A DNA stretch of 64,000 nucleotides, from positions 2,294,001-2,358,000 of the forward strand of contig NZ_CP127251.1 in assembly GCF_030285925.1 (NCBI RefSeq). The letters are read 5' to 3'. This DNA is from Devosia sp. YIM 151766. GTDB lineage: Bacteria > Pseudomonadota > Alphaproteobacteria > Rhizobiales > Devosiaceae. Below, one piece after another: positions 17,531-26,872 of this stretch (position 1 is the stretch's first letter; each line of letters begins with the position of its first letter). The translations under genes were made by a program, and so were the position numbers. The notes beneath the pieces are model-generated. The model searched no databases and was not told where the DNA came from. It saw nothing but the letters and a program-made list of their open reading frames with translations.

Positions 17531-19456
17531 TCACGGTGGAGTCGCACCCTGTCCCTCGGGCACCCAAACCACCATCGAGCCTTGCTCGCGGTTTGCCCAG
17601 AGGAAATAGGGAATTGCGGTGAGCGTTGAGGCCGTTTCCTTGGGCGGTGCAGTTCGATAAAGCTGGTTAAACTCACTCTCGTCGATGGCAGTGGCGTCGG
17701 CCTTGAGAGCGACAATGCCGTCAAAGAGGTCCAACTTTTCGGCGCGCAATTCTGACGTGCGTGGCAATTTCAGACGTTGCACCCGCCCCCCTGGGTTATC
17801 GACTTCTTCGAGACAATAAACCAGAGGCCCGCGCTTCAGCGCGACGCGGCCGGCATCCATGATGACGCCCGGATGGGCGTAAAGGCGCTCGGGCGGCATA
17901 GGCAGATCAAGGGTGATCTTGTCCTCCTTCTGCCAAGTCCGGTGGATGGTCAGGTAACCGCTTTCGGTTGCCGCGACATCGACAGCCTGGCCGTTGACCG
18001 CAACCTTTGGGCCCCTGCACCAGGACGGAATGCGCAGTTTGATGTCGAACGCGGCGGGCGTTTCCGGATCGATATGGATTGCGATGTCGCCGGACCATGG
18101 ATAGGTCGACACTTCGCGCAGACTGACCCGGGTTCCGGCAATTTCAACGTCCGAAGCAATGCCACCATAAAGGTGGAATGCGACACCATTGGGTGCAGTC
18201 GAAAGGAAATACTGCCCCACGGACGCAACCAGACGCGACACGTTCATGGTGCAGCAGGGGCAAGTATGCCATTCCCAACGGGTCGGCGTGCCGTCGCTTT
18301 CCAGCGGATTGGCGTAGAAATAATGCTCGCCATCGCGGCTGAGACCCGAAAGCGCGCCGTTGAACATGGCGAGTTCAAGAATGTCGCCATATTTGCCGTC
18401 GAGATCGAGATGCAGCATGCGCTGCGCCCAGAAGATTAACGCCACCGACGCGCAGGTTTCGGCATAGGCCGTCTGGTTGGGCAGGTCGAAGTCGTGGGTA
18501 AAACCTTCATTATGCGCCGAGGGGCCGAGACCTGCGGTCACATACATCTTGGTTTCCATGACGTCGTCCCAGAGGACCTCGCAGGCACGCTTGAGACTCT
18601 CATCCTCGAGCTTGGCGGCCAGATCCGCCATCGCGGTATACAGATACATGGCGCGCACGGCATGGCCGACCACCTTGTCCTGCTCACGCACCGGCTTGTG
18701 TGACTGCGAATATTCGTAATTCGGAAAGACATAAGGCTGACGCTTGTCGCCGCTGCCTTCGCGCTGCTCGCGCTCGATGTCGAAATAGTGCGGCTTCTGG
18801 TTCCCGCGCTCATTGATCATATAGGTCGCGAAATCGAGATGTTTGCGCTCACCGGTCAGGTAGTAGAGCTTCATCAGCGCCAGCTCGATTTCCTCGTGGC
18901 CGTCATAACCGCGGCGCTGGCCGGGACCGGTGCCGAAAGTGGCGTAGATATGGTCGAGATAGCGCTCCATCACATCAAGGAAGCGCCGACGCCCGGTGAC
19001 CTGGAAATAGGCCACGGCCCCTTCGAGCAGATGCCCGGCATTATACATTTCGTGGTTATCACGCAGATTGGTCCAGCGCTTGTCGGGCTCGCGACCCAGA
19101 TACCAGCAATTGAGATAGCCATCCGGCGCCTGGGCCTTTTCCAGATCATCGATGGCAGCCTCGATCTTGGTCTCGATTTCGGCGTCGCGGCGATGGGCCA
19201 AGGCATAGCTGGCCGCCTCGATCCATTTGCCCACATCGCTGTCCCAGAACACCTGCACGGTAAAGCCGTTTGAGTGGCGGGGAAAGCGTAGCGGAGGCGG
19301 TGGATTGGGGAGTTTGAGGGAGTCGAGAATGCCGTATTCGGTCAGCTTTTTATGCTGGCTGGGCACGGTGCGATGGAGGACGGTATCGAGCCGCTCGTGC
19401 CAGAACTGGCCTTCGAGCTTGACCTGTGGAAAGGGAACGGGAGCATAACGGGACAT
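17531..19456 (-). CDS. GH127-type beta-L-arabinofuranosidase
   Basis: A 641-residue enzyme of the GH127/DUF1680 class, with no signal peptide, so cytoplasmic. The zinc-thiolate active site of Bifidobacterium HypBA1 can be traced: E317 in HNEGFT (acid/base), E333 and C335 in YAETCAS, and C401/C402 in HTCPCCTMN, where the first of the pair would be the nucleophilic Cys. It should remove terminal L-arabinofuranose or a related sugar from imported oligosaccharides. It is the last gene of the ABC transporter operon, 9 nt after the ATPase gene. Its stop lies only 16 nt from the IS256 end, but the C-terminus looks complete. Confidence 0.88.
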   Translation of the reverse strand: MSRYAPVPFPQVKLEGQFWHERLDTVLHRTVPSQHKKLTEYGILDSLKLPNPPPPLRFPRHSNGFTVQVFWDSDVGKWIEAASYALAHRRDAEIETKIEAAIDDLEKAQAPDGYLNCWYLGREPDKRWTNLRDNHEMYNAGHLLEGAVAYFQVTGRRRFLDVMERYLDHIYATFGTGPGQRRGYDGHEEIELALMKLYYLTGERKHLDFATYMINERGNQKPHYFDIEREQREGSGDKRQPYVFPNYEYSQSHKPVREQDKVVGHAVRAMYLYTAMADLAAKLEDESLKRACEVLWDDVMETKMYVTAGLGPSAHNEGFTHDFDLPNQTAYAETCASVALIFWAQRMLHLDLDGKYGDILELAMFNGALSGLSRDGEHYFYANPLESDGTPTRWEWHTCPCCTMNVSRLVASVGQYFLSTAPNGVAFHLYGGIASDVEIAGTRVSLREVSTYPWSGDIAIHIDPETPAAFDIKLRIPSWCRGPKVAVNGQAVDVAATESGYLTIHRTWQKEDKITLDLPMPPERLYAHPGVIMDAGRVALKRGPLVYCLEEVDNPGGRVQRLKLPRTSELRAEKLDLFDGIVALKADATAIDESEFNQLYRTAPPKETASTLTAIPYFLWANREQGSMVVWVPEGQGATPP

Positions 19457-19465
19457 GGGTGTGCC

Positions 19466-20521
19466 TTAGAGTGCGATGCCGGTTTTGGGATCGAAGAGAT
19501 GGACGCGGGACGGGTCGATGCTGAGACCGACACGATCGCCCGAGGCGAGTTGTGTGCGTTCCGATTGGAGCAACTGGAAATTTCCGTCGCGTGAGGTGAG
19601 GTAGGTGGCCGATCCGGTGGATTCGACGGCGCCGATCTCGAGATGAAAAGTGGCCTGGTCTGCCTGAACCAGCAGGTGCTCCGGACGGACACCCGCGACC
19701 ACCGGCCGTCCGGGCTCGATAGTGCGGGCCAGCGGGATCGTGCCGCCACCATCGAGGTCCACGGTATTACCGCTTTCCGCAAGGCAGCCGGGCAGAAAGT
19801 TCATGGCCGGTGAGCCGATGAACCCGGCGACGAACCGATTGACCGGCTTGTCGTAGAGATCGAGCGGGCGGCCCTGCTGCTCGATGATCCCGGCGCGCAT
19901 TACCACGACCCAGTCAGCCATGGTCATGGCTTCGATCTGATCGTGCGTGACATAGACCGAGGTGGCGCCAAGGCGATCATGCAGGGCTCGGATTTCCTTG
20001 CGCATCTGCACGCGCAAGGCGGCATCGAGGTTGGATAGGGGTTCGTCGAACAGGAAGGCCTTGGGGTTGCGGATAATGGCTCGGCCCATGGCCACACGCT
20101 GCCTCTGCCCTCCTGAAAGCTGGCGCGGATAACGCGCCAAGAGCTCAGAAAGACCTGTAGTGGCCGCCACTTCGACCGCCTTCCGCTTCGCTTCGGCCCT
20201 GTTCACACCATGCAGCCGCAGCGAATAGGTGAGGTTTTCCTCCACCGTCATATGCGGGTAAAGTGCGTAGGATTGGAACACCATGGCGATGTTGCGGTGT
20301 CGCGGCGGCACGCCTGTCATCTCCTTGCCGGCAATGGACATGCGGCCCGACGTGATGGTCTCCAATCCGGCAATGGAGCGCAGGAGTGTAGACTTGCCGC
20401 AGCCCGATGGCCCGACCAGGGCAACGAAGCTCCCCTTGTCGATCGTCAGCGACACATTCTTGAGCGCATGGAAGCTGCCATAGTGCTTGTCGATATCGAC
20501 AAGCTCAATCTGTGCGGTCAT
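19466..20521 (-). CDS. Sugar ABC transporter ATP-binding protein (UgpC/MsmK type)
   Basis: A 351-residue CUT1-type ATPase. Walker [13 protein letters not shown]-loop in [14 protein letters not shown], signature [14 protein letters not shown], Walker [16 protein letters not shown] and the switch His in VYVTHDQ are all present. The C-terminal OB-like regulatory domain typical of MalK/UgpC follows. Its start overlaps the upstream permease stop by 4 bp. It powers the two permeases encoded before it. Confidence 0.95.
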   Translation of the reverse strand: MTAQIELVDIDKHYGSFHALKNVSLTIDKGSFVALVGPSGCGKSTLLRSIAGLETITSGRMSIAGKEMTGVPPRHRNIAMVFQSYALYPHMTVEENLTYSLRLHGVNRAEAKRKAVEVAATTGLSELLARYPRQLSGGQRQRVAMGRAIIRNPKAFLFDEPLSNLDAALRVQMRKEIRALHDRLGATSVYVTHDQIEAMTMADWVVVMRAGIIEQQGRPLDLYDKPVNRFVAGFIGSPAMNFLPGCLAESGNTVDLDGGGTIPLARTIEPGRPVVAGVRPEHLLVQADQATFHLEIGAVESTGSATYLTSRDGNFQLLQSERTQLASGDRVGLSIDPSRVHLFDPKTGIAL

Positions 20522-21345
20522 TTCAGGGCTCCCGAGGTAAGGCCGGACACAATGCGGCGCTGCAGGATGACGAAGACAAGGAGGATCGGCGTCACGTAGA
20601 TGGCGGAGTAAGCCATGATGCCGTTCCAGTCGGTCGAGTTGGGGCCCAGGAAACCGCTGAGGCCAACGCTGGCGGGCTGCAGGGCGGGGCTTTGGATGAT
20701 CGACTTGGAATAGATGTATTCGCCGAAGGCGCTCATGAAGGTGAGGATGGCGCAGACCAGGATGCCATTGCGTGCCAAAGGCAGGACAATGTTGAAAAAG
20801 GCGCCGACGCGGGAATTGCCGTCAACCAGGGCCGCTTCTTCGAGTTCGCGCGGGACACTCATGAAAGTGGCCCTGACCAGAACAACAAAGAAGGGCATGG
20901 CCTTTGCAGCAGCGGCAAGGACCACCGCTGTGCGGGGGAAGTTGAGCAGGCCGATCTGGTTGAAGCCGACGAACAGCGGCGTCACCATGACCGAGGCCGG
21001 CAGGACCTGCAGCATGAGCACGCAGAACAGTCCAACATCGATCCACACATTTCGGTATCGCGCCAGCACGTAGGCACAACCCGTGCCCAGGATGACCGTG
21101 AGGGCGGTAATGCCTCCGGCAATGATGACCGAGTTGAGAAGGAAGACCGGCATGGTGCGCCGTGTCCAGGTTTCCGGATAGATGTCGGCATTGGGGGCAC
21201 TGGGCCATAAGGTAGGCGGATTAGCGAAGATTTCAGAGCCCGTCTTCAGGCTGGTCACATACATCCAATAGAGCGGGAACAGATAGACGGCGGCCAGTGC
21301 CAGTGCGACGACCAGCAGAAACCAGGGCGTATAGGTCTTGGTCAT
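20518..21345 (-). CDS. Sugar ABC permease, MalG-like
   Basis: A 275-residue inner membrane protein with about six helices. The EAA loop reads LEEAALVDGNSRVGAFFNIVLPLAR, the contact site for the ATPase. The N-terminal helix followed by a periplasmic stretch (TSLKTGSEIFANPPTLWPS) is typical of the MalG/UgpE side. Both ends overlap neighbouring genes by 4 bp. Confidence 0.93.
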   Translation of the reverse strand: MTKTYTPWFLLVVALALAAVYLFPLYWMYVTSLKTGSEIFANPPTLWPSAPNADIYPETWTRRTMPVFLLNSVIIAGGITALTVILGTGCAYVLARYRNVWIDVGLFCVLMLQVLPASVMVTPLFVGFNQIGLLNFPRTAVVLAAAAKAMPFFVVLVRATFMSVPRELEEAALVDGNSRVGAFFNIVLPLARNGILVCAILTFMSAFGEYIYSKSIIQSPALQPASVGLSGFLGPNSTDWNGIMAYSAIYVTPILLVFVILQRRIVSGLTSGALK

Positions 21346-22244
21346 CCGCGCACCTCATGGCGGGTCGAGCGCACATAGATGATGGACGCCAGGAACACGA
21401 GCAGGAACATCATGACGGACACTGTCGCGCCCTTGGCAAAGTCATAGAGCTTGAAACTCAACTGCCAGGACCAGAAGCCTGCTACGTTTGATGAATTGGC
21501 GGGACCGCCCTCCGTCAGCGCCGGGAACAGGTCGAATTGCTGCAGCGTACCGATCAGGCCAAGCGACAGCACAGCGCCAATGGTGGAGCGCATCATCGGC
21601 AGGGTGATCGTCCAGAATCGTTGGAAGGCATTGGCGCCATCAAGCTCGGCGGCCTCGTAGAGGTCACGTGGAATAGCCGCCAGTCCCACCGAGAGCAGCA
21701 ACATGTTGAAGGCCAGACCCAGCCAGATATTGGCGATGATCACGGCCCAGATGGAAAAGTTCGGGTCCGATTTCCAGAATATGTTGGACTGGATGATGCC
21801 CAGATTTTTGAGGATGACATTGAGCACGCCAAAGTCACCGGCCAGGATCCAACTCCAGATGGCGCCGACGACCAGGCCTGGCATGACCCAGGACACGAGG
21901 AAGAGGCCACGAATGGTGGCTGCGCCCGGGAAATTCTGGGCGAAAAACAGGGCAAGGGCGAAACCAAGAACGAATTGGCCACTCATGGAGCCAAATACGA
22001 AAATCAAGGTGTTGCGCGTGACCAGCCAGAATTCTGACTGCTGCACCACGGCTACATAATTGTCGAAGCCGACAAAGGGCCGGAACAAAACACCCAGAGT
22101 GAACATGTCCACCTGCTGGAAGCTCATCAGCACATTATAGACAAGCGGGGCGCCTGCAAGAGCGAGCAAAAAGAGCAAGGCCGCGCCGACAAGCAGAATA
22201 TCGAAGCCCACCCCGTCGCGCAGGGTGTTGAAAAATCGTGTCAC
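21342..22244 (-). CDS. Sugar ABC permease, MalF/UgpA-like
   Basis: A 300-residue membrane protein with six helices and the EAA loop LYEAAELDGANAFQRFWTITL. It forms the channel with the MalG-like subunit. It lies 67 nt downstream of the binding-protein gene. Confidence 0.93.
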   Translation of the reverse strand: MTRFFNTLRDGVGFDILLVGAALLFLLALAGAPLVYNVLMSFQQVDMFTLGVLFRPFVGFDNYVAVVQQSEFWLVTRNTLIFVFGSMSGQFVLGFALALFFAQNFPGAATIRGLFLVSWVMPGLVVGAIWSWILAGDFGVLNVILKNLGIIQSNIFWKSDPNFSIWAVIIANIWLGLAFNMLLLSVGLAAIPRDLYEAAELDGANAFQRFWTITLPMMRSTIGAVLSLGLIGTLQQFDLFPALTEGGPANSSNVAGFWSWQLSFKLYDFAKGATVSVMMFLLVFLASIIYVRSTRHEVRG

Positions 22245-22311
22245 CGGACCCTCCAGCGCAATTGAAGAAGATGCCGGCCGGAGCGCACCCCGGCCGGTCA
22301 GTCCGGGAGGA

Positions 22312-23547
22312 TTACTTCTTGATGATCGTGTCGATGCTTGCCTGAGCCTGGCTCAGCGCCTGATCCGGCGTCATCTGACCGGTGAGTGCTGCCTGCTCGG
22401 CATCATAGATGGCCTTGGAGATTTTCTGCCATTCCGGGTGCGGACCGCGCGGCTGGGCGTATTTAAGCTGCTCCTGGAACACCGCGAGTGCGGCATCCTT
22501 CTTGGCAATGCCCGAGGCTGGGAGCTCGACGTCTCCGCGGGTCGGCAAGTAGCCGAATTCCGGGAACAATCGATCATCCTGGCTGACAAAATATTCAAGC
22601 ACCTTGAAGGCCTCTTCGGGATGCTTGGTTGTCGACATTATGCCCAGGTTGAAGCCACCGAGAGCCGAAGAGCGCGCATCGCCCTCGCCGAAGGTCGGCA
22701 GGAGGGTCACGCCCCAATCAAAATCAGCGTCTTCGACCATGCGGTCGATTTCCCACGGGCCGGAAATGGCCATGGCAGCATTGCCCGAGTTGAACGTGCC
22801 GGTAGAATCCCACTGTCCGAGCGAGAGCACGTCCTGGCTCAGTACGCCGTCGTCAATCATGCCCTTGACCATGGAGAGCCAATTGCGGGCACCTTCGGTG
22901 TTGACGTTTTCATAGCCGCCGCCGGACATCTGGATGACGGGTAGGAACTGGAACGTGCCTTCCTCATTGCCACGCGCGGACAGTGTCGCGCCGTATACGC
23001 CTGTGTCGGGATTGGAGAGCTTGCGAGCATATTCCTCGAACTCAGCCCAGGTTTGTGGCGGGTTCTCAATGCCGGCGGCTGCAAACATGTCCTTGTTGTA
23101 GAACACGCCGATCGTGTCGGTATATTTGCCCACGCCATAGAGGCGTCCATCCCAGCTCACCGAATTGAGCGGACCTTCGAAATAGACGTCAGGATTGATG
23201 ATGTCGCTGTTGGCGGCCATGTCGGTGATGTCGAGGAAAGCGCCGCGAGACGAGAAGAGCGCGAAATCCGGATTGTCCAGGCTGACAATGTCCGGGGCAT
23301 TGCCAGTCGCATAGGCGCGGAGCGTCTCGTTGACGATCTCGTCAAACTGCAGGATCCGGTAGTCAACCTTAATTCCGTTGTCCATCGCGTCGAACTCGGC
23401 CGAGAACGTATCGGACGGGCCAACCTGATTGGCACCGTCAATCGACCAGACGGTGATTGTGACGTCTTCCTGTGCCTGTACCGTTGTGGCTGCGACCAAT
23501 GTGCCAAAAGCGAGACCGGCCAATAGACCGTGCTTGGTGAACTGCAT
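22312..23547 (-). CDS. Extracellular sugar-binding protein
   Basis: A 411-residue periplasmic binding protein of the CUT1 (SBP_bac_1) type. The signal peptide MQFTKHGLLAGLAFGTLVAA ends at about residue 25 (VQA-QED). The body has typical segments such as YGVGKYTDTIGVFYNKDMF and AMAISGPWEIDRM. It should capture the sugar or short glycan for the permeases. It starts the transporter operon; the LacI gene upstream is separated by 107 nt containing a hairpin. Confidence 0.93.
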   Translation of the reverse strand: MQFTKHGLLAGLAFGTLVAATTVQAQEDVTITVWSIDGANQVGPSDTFSAEFDAMDNGIKVDYRILQFDEIVNETLRAYATGNAPDIVSLDNPDFALFSSRGAFLDITDMAANSDIINPDVYFEGPLNSVSWDGRLYGVGKYTDTIGVFYNKDMFAAAGIENPPQTWAEFEEYARKLSNPDTGVYGATLSARGNEEGTFQFLPVIQMSGGGYENVNTEGARNWLSMVKGMIDDGVLSQDVLSLGQWDSTGTFNSGNAAMAISGPWEIDRMVEDADFDWGVTLLPTFGEGDARSSALGGFNLGIMSTTKHPEEAFKVLEYFVSQDDRLFPEFGYLPTRGDVELPASGIAKKDAALAVFQEQLKYAQPRGPHPEWQKISKAIYDAEQAALTGQMTPDQALSQAQASIDTIIKK

Positions 23548-23619
23548 TATATCCTCCCTTGCGGCCTCGGCCGCGCTGCGCCGCTTGGGTTTCCTCTTCC
23601 CTTGCGGCTATTTCCTCGC

Positions 23620-23647
23620 TGCTACGGGCACGCCAATGCCTGTAGCA
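23620..23647 (-). terminator. Hairpin between lacI and binding-protein genes
   Basis: TGCTAC-g-GGCA, a 6-nt loop, then TGCC-t-GTAGCA form a 10-bp stem with one mismatch, just after the LacI stop on the minus strand. There is no T-run, so it may only weaken read-through or act as a processing site that lets the binding protein be expressed more strongly. Confidence 0.4.
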
Positions 23648-23654
23648 GCACTCC

Positions 23655-24704
23655 TCAGGTCTCCTGCTGCACCTCCAGCTTGCCTGCGACGGGCACTGTA
23701 CCCCCACAGGATTGGCGCACCACGAGCTTGCACGGCAGCGTGCGGATGCCCGGCTCGACTGGCTTGCCTTCGGCAAGATCCAGGATCAGGCGTCCGGCTT
23801 CGCGGCCGAGTTCCTTGAGATTCATGTCAATGGTGGTAAGCGGCGGTCGCGTTGCCGCGGCGACAATTTCCCAATTGTCGAAGCCGATGACCGATACGGC
23901 GCCCGGCACCGACACGCCGCGCTCGCGCAGCGCATCGATGACCCCGCGCGCGATCTGGTCATTGCCGCAAAAAATACCATCTGGAGGGTTTGGAGTGCCC
24001 CAGAGCCGGGTGACGGCCTCATGCCCCCATGCTTCGGACCAGGGACCGTGGAACACCGGGGTTGCGGACCCCGCGACGGCGTGGAATGCGTCCGCACGCG
24101 TTCTTACCGAGGCAAAGCTCTCCGGGCCGGTGACATGGACAAGCCGGCGTCGTCCGATGGCGGCCAGATGCTGCGTAGCCTCGCGCGCGCCCTGCGCGTC
24201 GTCGGAGACGAGAGTGACTGCGTCTTCGGGGCCCTGGGTGAAGGCATAGACCACAGGCACCGGGAGGCCCGAAAGGTCAATCGGCAGGCGGCGGTCGATG
24301 CGCTTGCCCGTGGCGATGATCCCGTCCACTTGCTTGTCAAGCATGGCATTGACATGCACCTCCCCGAGCGCCGCGTCGTCTTCAATGCCACAAAGGAAGA
24401 CCGAAACGCCCTGATCCACCAGGGCCTCGTTGATGCCTGCCATGACCGGCAGGGTGAAGCGGCCATAGGTGTCGTCGGTCAGGAGGCCCACAGTGAAGCT
24501 GCGGTTCTGGGTCAGCGCCCGCGCCATCGCATTGGGGCGGAAACCCAGCGCCGCCGCTGTCTGCTTGACCCGCAGGCGTGTCGCCTCGGTCATTCGTCCG
24601 GTATCGTTGAGCGCTTTCGAAGCCGTGGCCACGCTGACGCCAGCAACGCGGGCGACATCGTAGATGCGAATGCGCTCTGCCTTGGCCAAGTCAGCGTACC
24701 TCAC
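23655..24704 (-). CDS. LacI-family regulator of the GH127 locus
   Basis: A 349-residue LacI protein. The HTH is IYDVARVAGVSVATASKALND and the hinge helix FRPNAMARALTQ; the effector domain is of usual size. It lies between the isomerase gene and the transporter operon on the same strand. A LacI-type palindrome at 24728-24743 lies 24 nt above its start, suggesting autoregulation. The likely inducer is the sugar imported by the adjacent transporter. Confidence 0.92.
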   Translation of the reverse strand: MRYADLAKAERIRIYDVARVAGVSVATASKALNDTGRMTEATRLRVKQTAAALGFRPNAMARALTQNRSFTVGLLTDDTYGRFTLPVMAGINEALVDQGVSVFLCGIEDDAALGEVHVNAMLDKQVDGIIATGKRIDRRLPIDLSGLPVPVVYAFTQGPEDAVTLVSDDAQGAREATQHLAAIGRRRLVHVTGPESFASVRTRADAFHAVAGSATPVFHGPWSEAWGHEAVTRLWGTPNPPDGIFCGNDQIARGVIDALRERGVSVPGAVSVIGFDNWEIVAAATRPPLTTIDMNLKELGREAGRLILDLAEGKPVEPGIRTLPCKLVVRQSCGGTVPVAGKLEVQQET

Positions 24705-24727
24705 TGGTAAACCCTTTTCTCACCCTT

Positions 24728-24743
24728 GATAAAACGGTTTCTC
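24728..24743. promoter_or_regulatory. LacI-type operator upstream of lacI
   Basis: GATAAAAC-GGTTTCTC is a 16-bp imperfect palindrome with a central CG, the usual form for LacI-family sites. TT/AA extend it on either side (24726-24745). It lies between the isomerase stop and the LacI start. Confidence 0.55.
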
Positions 24744-24764
24744 AATTACGGTCAATAGTCATAC

Positions 24765-25679
24765 TTATATATTCACGTAGGTACCGCCGCGGGCCGCCTT
24801 GAGGTGGTTCAGAGCATGCATCTGCCCGGTCATCTCTAGTGCATCGCGATAGACAGGATCGTGCCAGCCCTCGATGTCGATTGAGCCGGACCAGCCCGCG
24901 AGGCGAAGTTCGGAGATGATGTTGGTCCAATTGCTGTCGCCGAAACCGGGCGTCCGCATGAACACAAACTTCTCCTTGCCGAAAATGCCGTGTTCCTTGA
25001 TCACGTCCCAGCGGATGGTCGCATCCTTGCCGTGCACGTGAAAGAACTTGTGTGCCCATTTGCGGATCTGCGGCAGTGGGTCGATGAGGTAGACCATCTG
25101 GTGGCAGGGCTCCCATTCAAGCCCGATATTGTCGTCCGGCGTCTCGTTGAACATCAGCTCCCAGGCATCGGGATTGTGAGCGATATTCCAGTCGCCAGTC
25201 TGCCAATTGCCATCCATGGCGCAGTTCTCGAAGGCGATTTTGACACCCTTGTCGGCAGCGCGCTTGGCCAGTTCCGACCAGACCTTTTTGTATTGCGGCA
25301 GGCTTTCGGGTAGCGGTCTGTTGCGAATGCGGCCGGTAAAGCCTGCCACGCAGGTCGCGCCGAAATGATGGGCATTGTCGATGCAATCTTTCCAGCCCTG
25401 CAGGGTCTGGCGATCAATTTCCTGGTCTTCGAGCGGATTGCCGAACATGCCGAGGGTCGAGATGGTGATATCGCGGTCGCCGATGGCGTCCAGACAGCGC
25501 TTGCCCAGTTCGGCAATGTCCTGACCATTGGTGGTCTGCCAGAAGAAGGGCTCGAAGCTTTCAAACCCGGCATCGGCGATTTCGCCGATGCGCTCGGCAG
25601 CCCTGCCTGCGGAGGCCGAAATCATCGTGCCGATGCGAATGAATTTGGCAGGATCGCTCATCTTGGAAAAAGTCCTCAA
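24765..25679 (-). CDS. Sugar phosphate isomerase/epimerase (TIM barrel)
   Basis: A 304-residue protein of the xylose-isomerase-like AP_endonuc_2 class. Landmarks are GFESFEPFFWQTTNG near the start, KIAFENCAMDGNW with a metal-binding Glu in the middle, and FHVHGKDATI near the metal site. It probably acts on a keto-sugar made by the adjacent oxidoreductase, whose stop overlaps its start by 4 bp. The exact substrate cannot be read from the sequence. Confidence 0.88.
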   Translation of the reverse strand: MRTFSKMSDPAKFIRIGTMISASAGRAAERIGEIADAGFESFEPFFWQTTNGQDIAELGKRCLDAIGDRDITISTLGMFGNPLEDQEIDRQTLQGWKDCIDNAHHFGATCVAGFTGRIRNRPLPESLPQYKKVWSELAKRAADKGVKIAFENCAMDGNWQTGDWNIAHNPDAWELMFNETPDDNIGLEWEPCHQMVYLIDPLPQIRKWAHKFFHVHGKDATIRWDVIKEHGIFGKEKFVFMRTPGFGDSNWTNIISELRLAGWSGSIDIEGWHDPVYRDALEMTGQMHALNHLKAARGGTYVNI

Positions 25680-26710
25680 ACTGAAATGGTGACGCGCTGG
25701 CCGGTCCGAGCGCTTTCTATTGCGGCAAGAACCATGGCGAGGCTGTTGATATTGTCGCTGCCGGCCGTTTCCGGCGCGCGCCCGGATTCGATGGCCGACA
25801 GGAATTCCGCGATGACGCTGGCATGACCATGGGTCTGGTCTTCATCGGCCGGTGAAGGGATCTCAATGTCCTTGAGATCGCGGAAGAAGCCGGTCTCGCC
25901 TGCAACCACACGCGCCTCGAAACGATCCTCGCCGTCCCAGATCAGCGTGCCGTTGGTGCCGATGATGCGCCAGACACTTTCCCAACTGGTATTGGCGCCT
26001 TCGGCAGCCCAGGAGCCGCGATAGTTGAAGACAATATCATCCTCGAATTCGAAGATCGCGTTGGCCGCGGCCCCATGGCGATACCAGGAACCGCGCGGAT
26101 TGGTTTCGAGGCAATAGACGGCGCGCGGCGCCTTGCCGGCCATGAAGCGGGCAGCATCAAGCGTGTGGATGGCCATGTCGAGCAGCAGGACATTGTCCAT
26201 ATCTTCGCGGAAGCCGCCAAAATGCGCACCGATGAAAAAGTCGCAATTGAGGCTGGTGATCTCACCTAGCGCGCCGCTTTCTATAAGACGACGAATACGT
26301 CGGATGCCGGAAATGAAGCGGCGGTTCTGCACCACGGCATGCACTCTTCCGGCGGCCTTGGCATGAGCAACCATCGCCTTAGCGGCTGCAAGAGTGGTGG
26401 CCATGGGCTTTTCGGTCAGCACGTGGCAACCATAGCGCAGCCCGGTTTCGACCAGGTCGGCGCGAGCCGCTGGCACCACAACATCGAAGAGAAGGTCGGG
26501 CTTTGTTTGGGAGAGGACGGCATCCAGGACTGTGCCGATGAGTGCATCCTGAAGGCCGAATTCGGCAGCGCGTGCCTCAACCTTGGCCCGATCCAGATCG
26601 ACCAGCCCGACGATGTTCACGCGCCCCTTGAGCAGCGGATGCTCGCAAAGCGCCGACAGCCAGCCCTTGGACATGGCTCCGCATCCGGCGAGAACCGCAG
26701 AATAGACCAA
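25676..26710 (-). CDS. Gfo/Idh/MocA family oxidoreductase
   Basis: A 344-residue NAD(P)-dependent sugar or polyol dehydrogenase. The N-terminal Rossmann fold has AGCGAMSKGW and the family motif HVLTEKPMATT, where the Lys is catalytic; 'DMAIHTLDAARF' carries the conserved Asp and His. It is the first gene of a minus-strand series and is divergent from a second LacI gene, with two LacI operators between them. Oxidation of a sugar before isomerisation is the likely role. Confidence 0.92.
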   Translation of the reverse strand: MVYSAVLAGCGAMSKGWLSALCEHPLLKGRVNIVGLVDLDRAKVEARAAEFGLQDALIGTVLDAVLSQTKPDLLFDVVVPAARADLVETGLRYGCHVLTEKPMATTLAAAKAMVAHAKAAGRVHAVVQNRRFISGIRRIRRLIESGALGEITSLNCDFFIGAHFGGFREDMDNVLLLDMAIHTLDAARFMAGKAPRAVYCLETNPRGSWYRHGAAANAIFEFEDDIVFNYRGSWAAEGANTSWESVWRIIGTNGTLIWDGEDRFEARVVAGETGFFRDLKDIEIPSPADEDQTHGHASVIAEFLSAIESGRAPETAGSDNINSLAMVLAAIESARTGQRVTISV

Positions 26711-26771
26711 GATTTCCTCCCACTGGACTTTGCGCGCCCCTGCCGTCTTTTGCGACCTTGGGCAGTCAGTC

Positions 26772-26787
26772 TCGTAAACGTTTACGA
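26772..26787. promoter_or_regulatory. LacI operator 1 in the divergent promoter region
   Basis: TCGTAAAC-GTTTACGA is a perfect 16-bp palindrome with a central CG. It lies 61 nt upstream of the oxidoreductase start. A near copy is at 26824. Together they fit repression of both divergent genes by the regulator at 26873. Confidence 0.8.
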
Positions 26788-26823
26788 CGCTATATTTACA
26801 GCCTTGCTGCTGTCAATAGAATT

Positions 26824-26839
26824 TCGTAAACGTTTTCGG
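26824..26839. promoter_or_regulatory. LacI operator 2 in the divergent promoter region
   Basis: TCGTAAAC-GTTTTCGG matches operator 1 at 14 of 16 positions. The spacing of 52 bp between centres is about five helical turns, so both sites face the same side of the DNA and looping or cooperative binding is possible. It lies 33 nt before the LacI start. Confidence 0.75.
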
Positions 26840-26872
26840 ATGCAGCTTGCCGCCGTAGAAGGGAAGAATAAA

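Noticed and set aside
26339..26872. N-terminal extension of the LacI frame to 26339
   Set aside because: It lies antisense to the oxidoreductase gene and across the operators; the ATG at 26873 gives a normal LacI start with a purine-rich site upstream.
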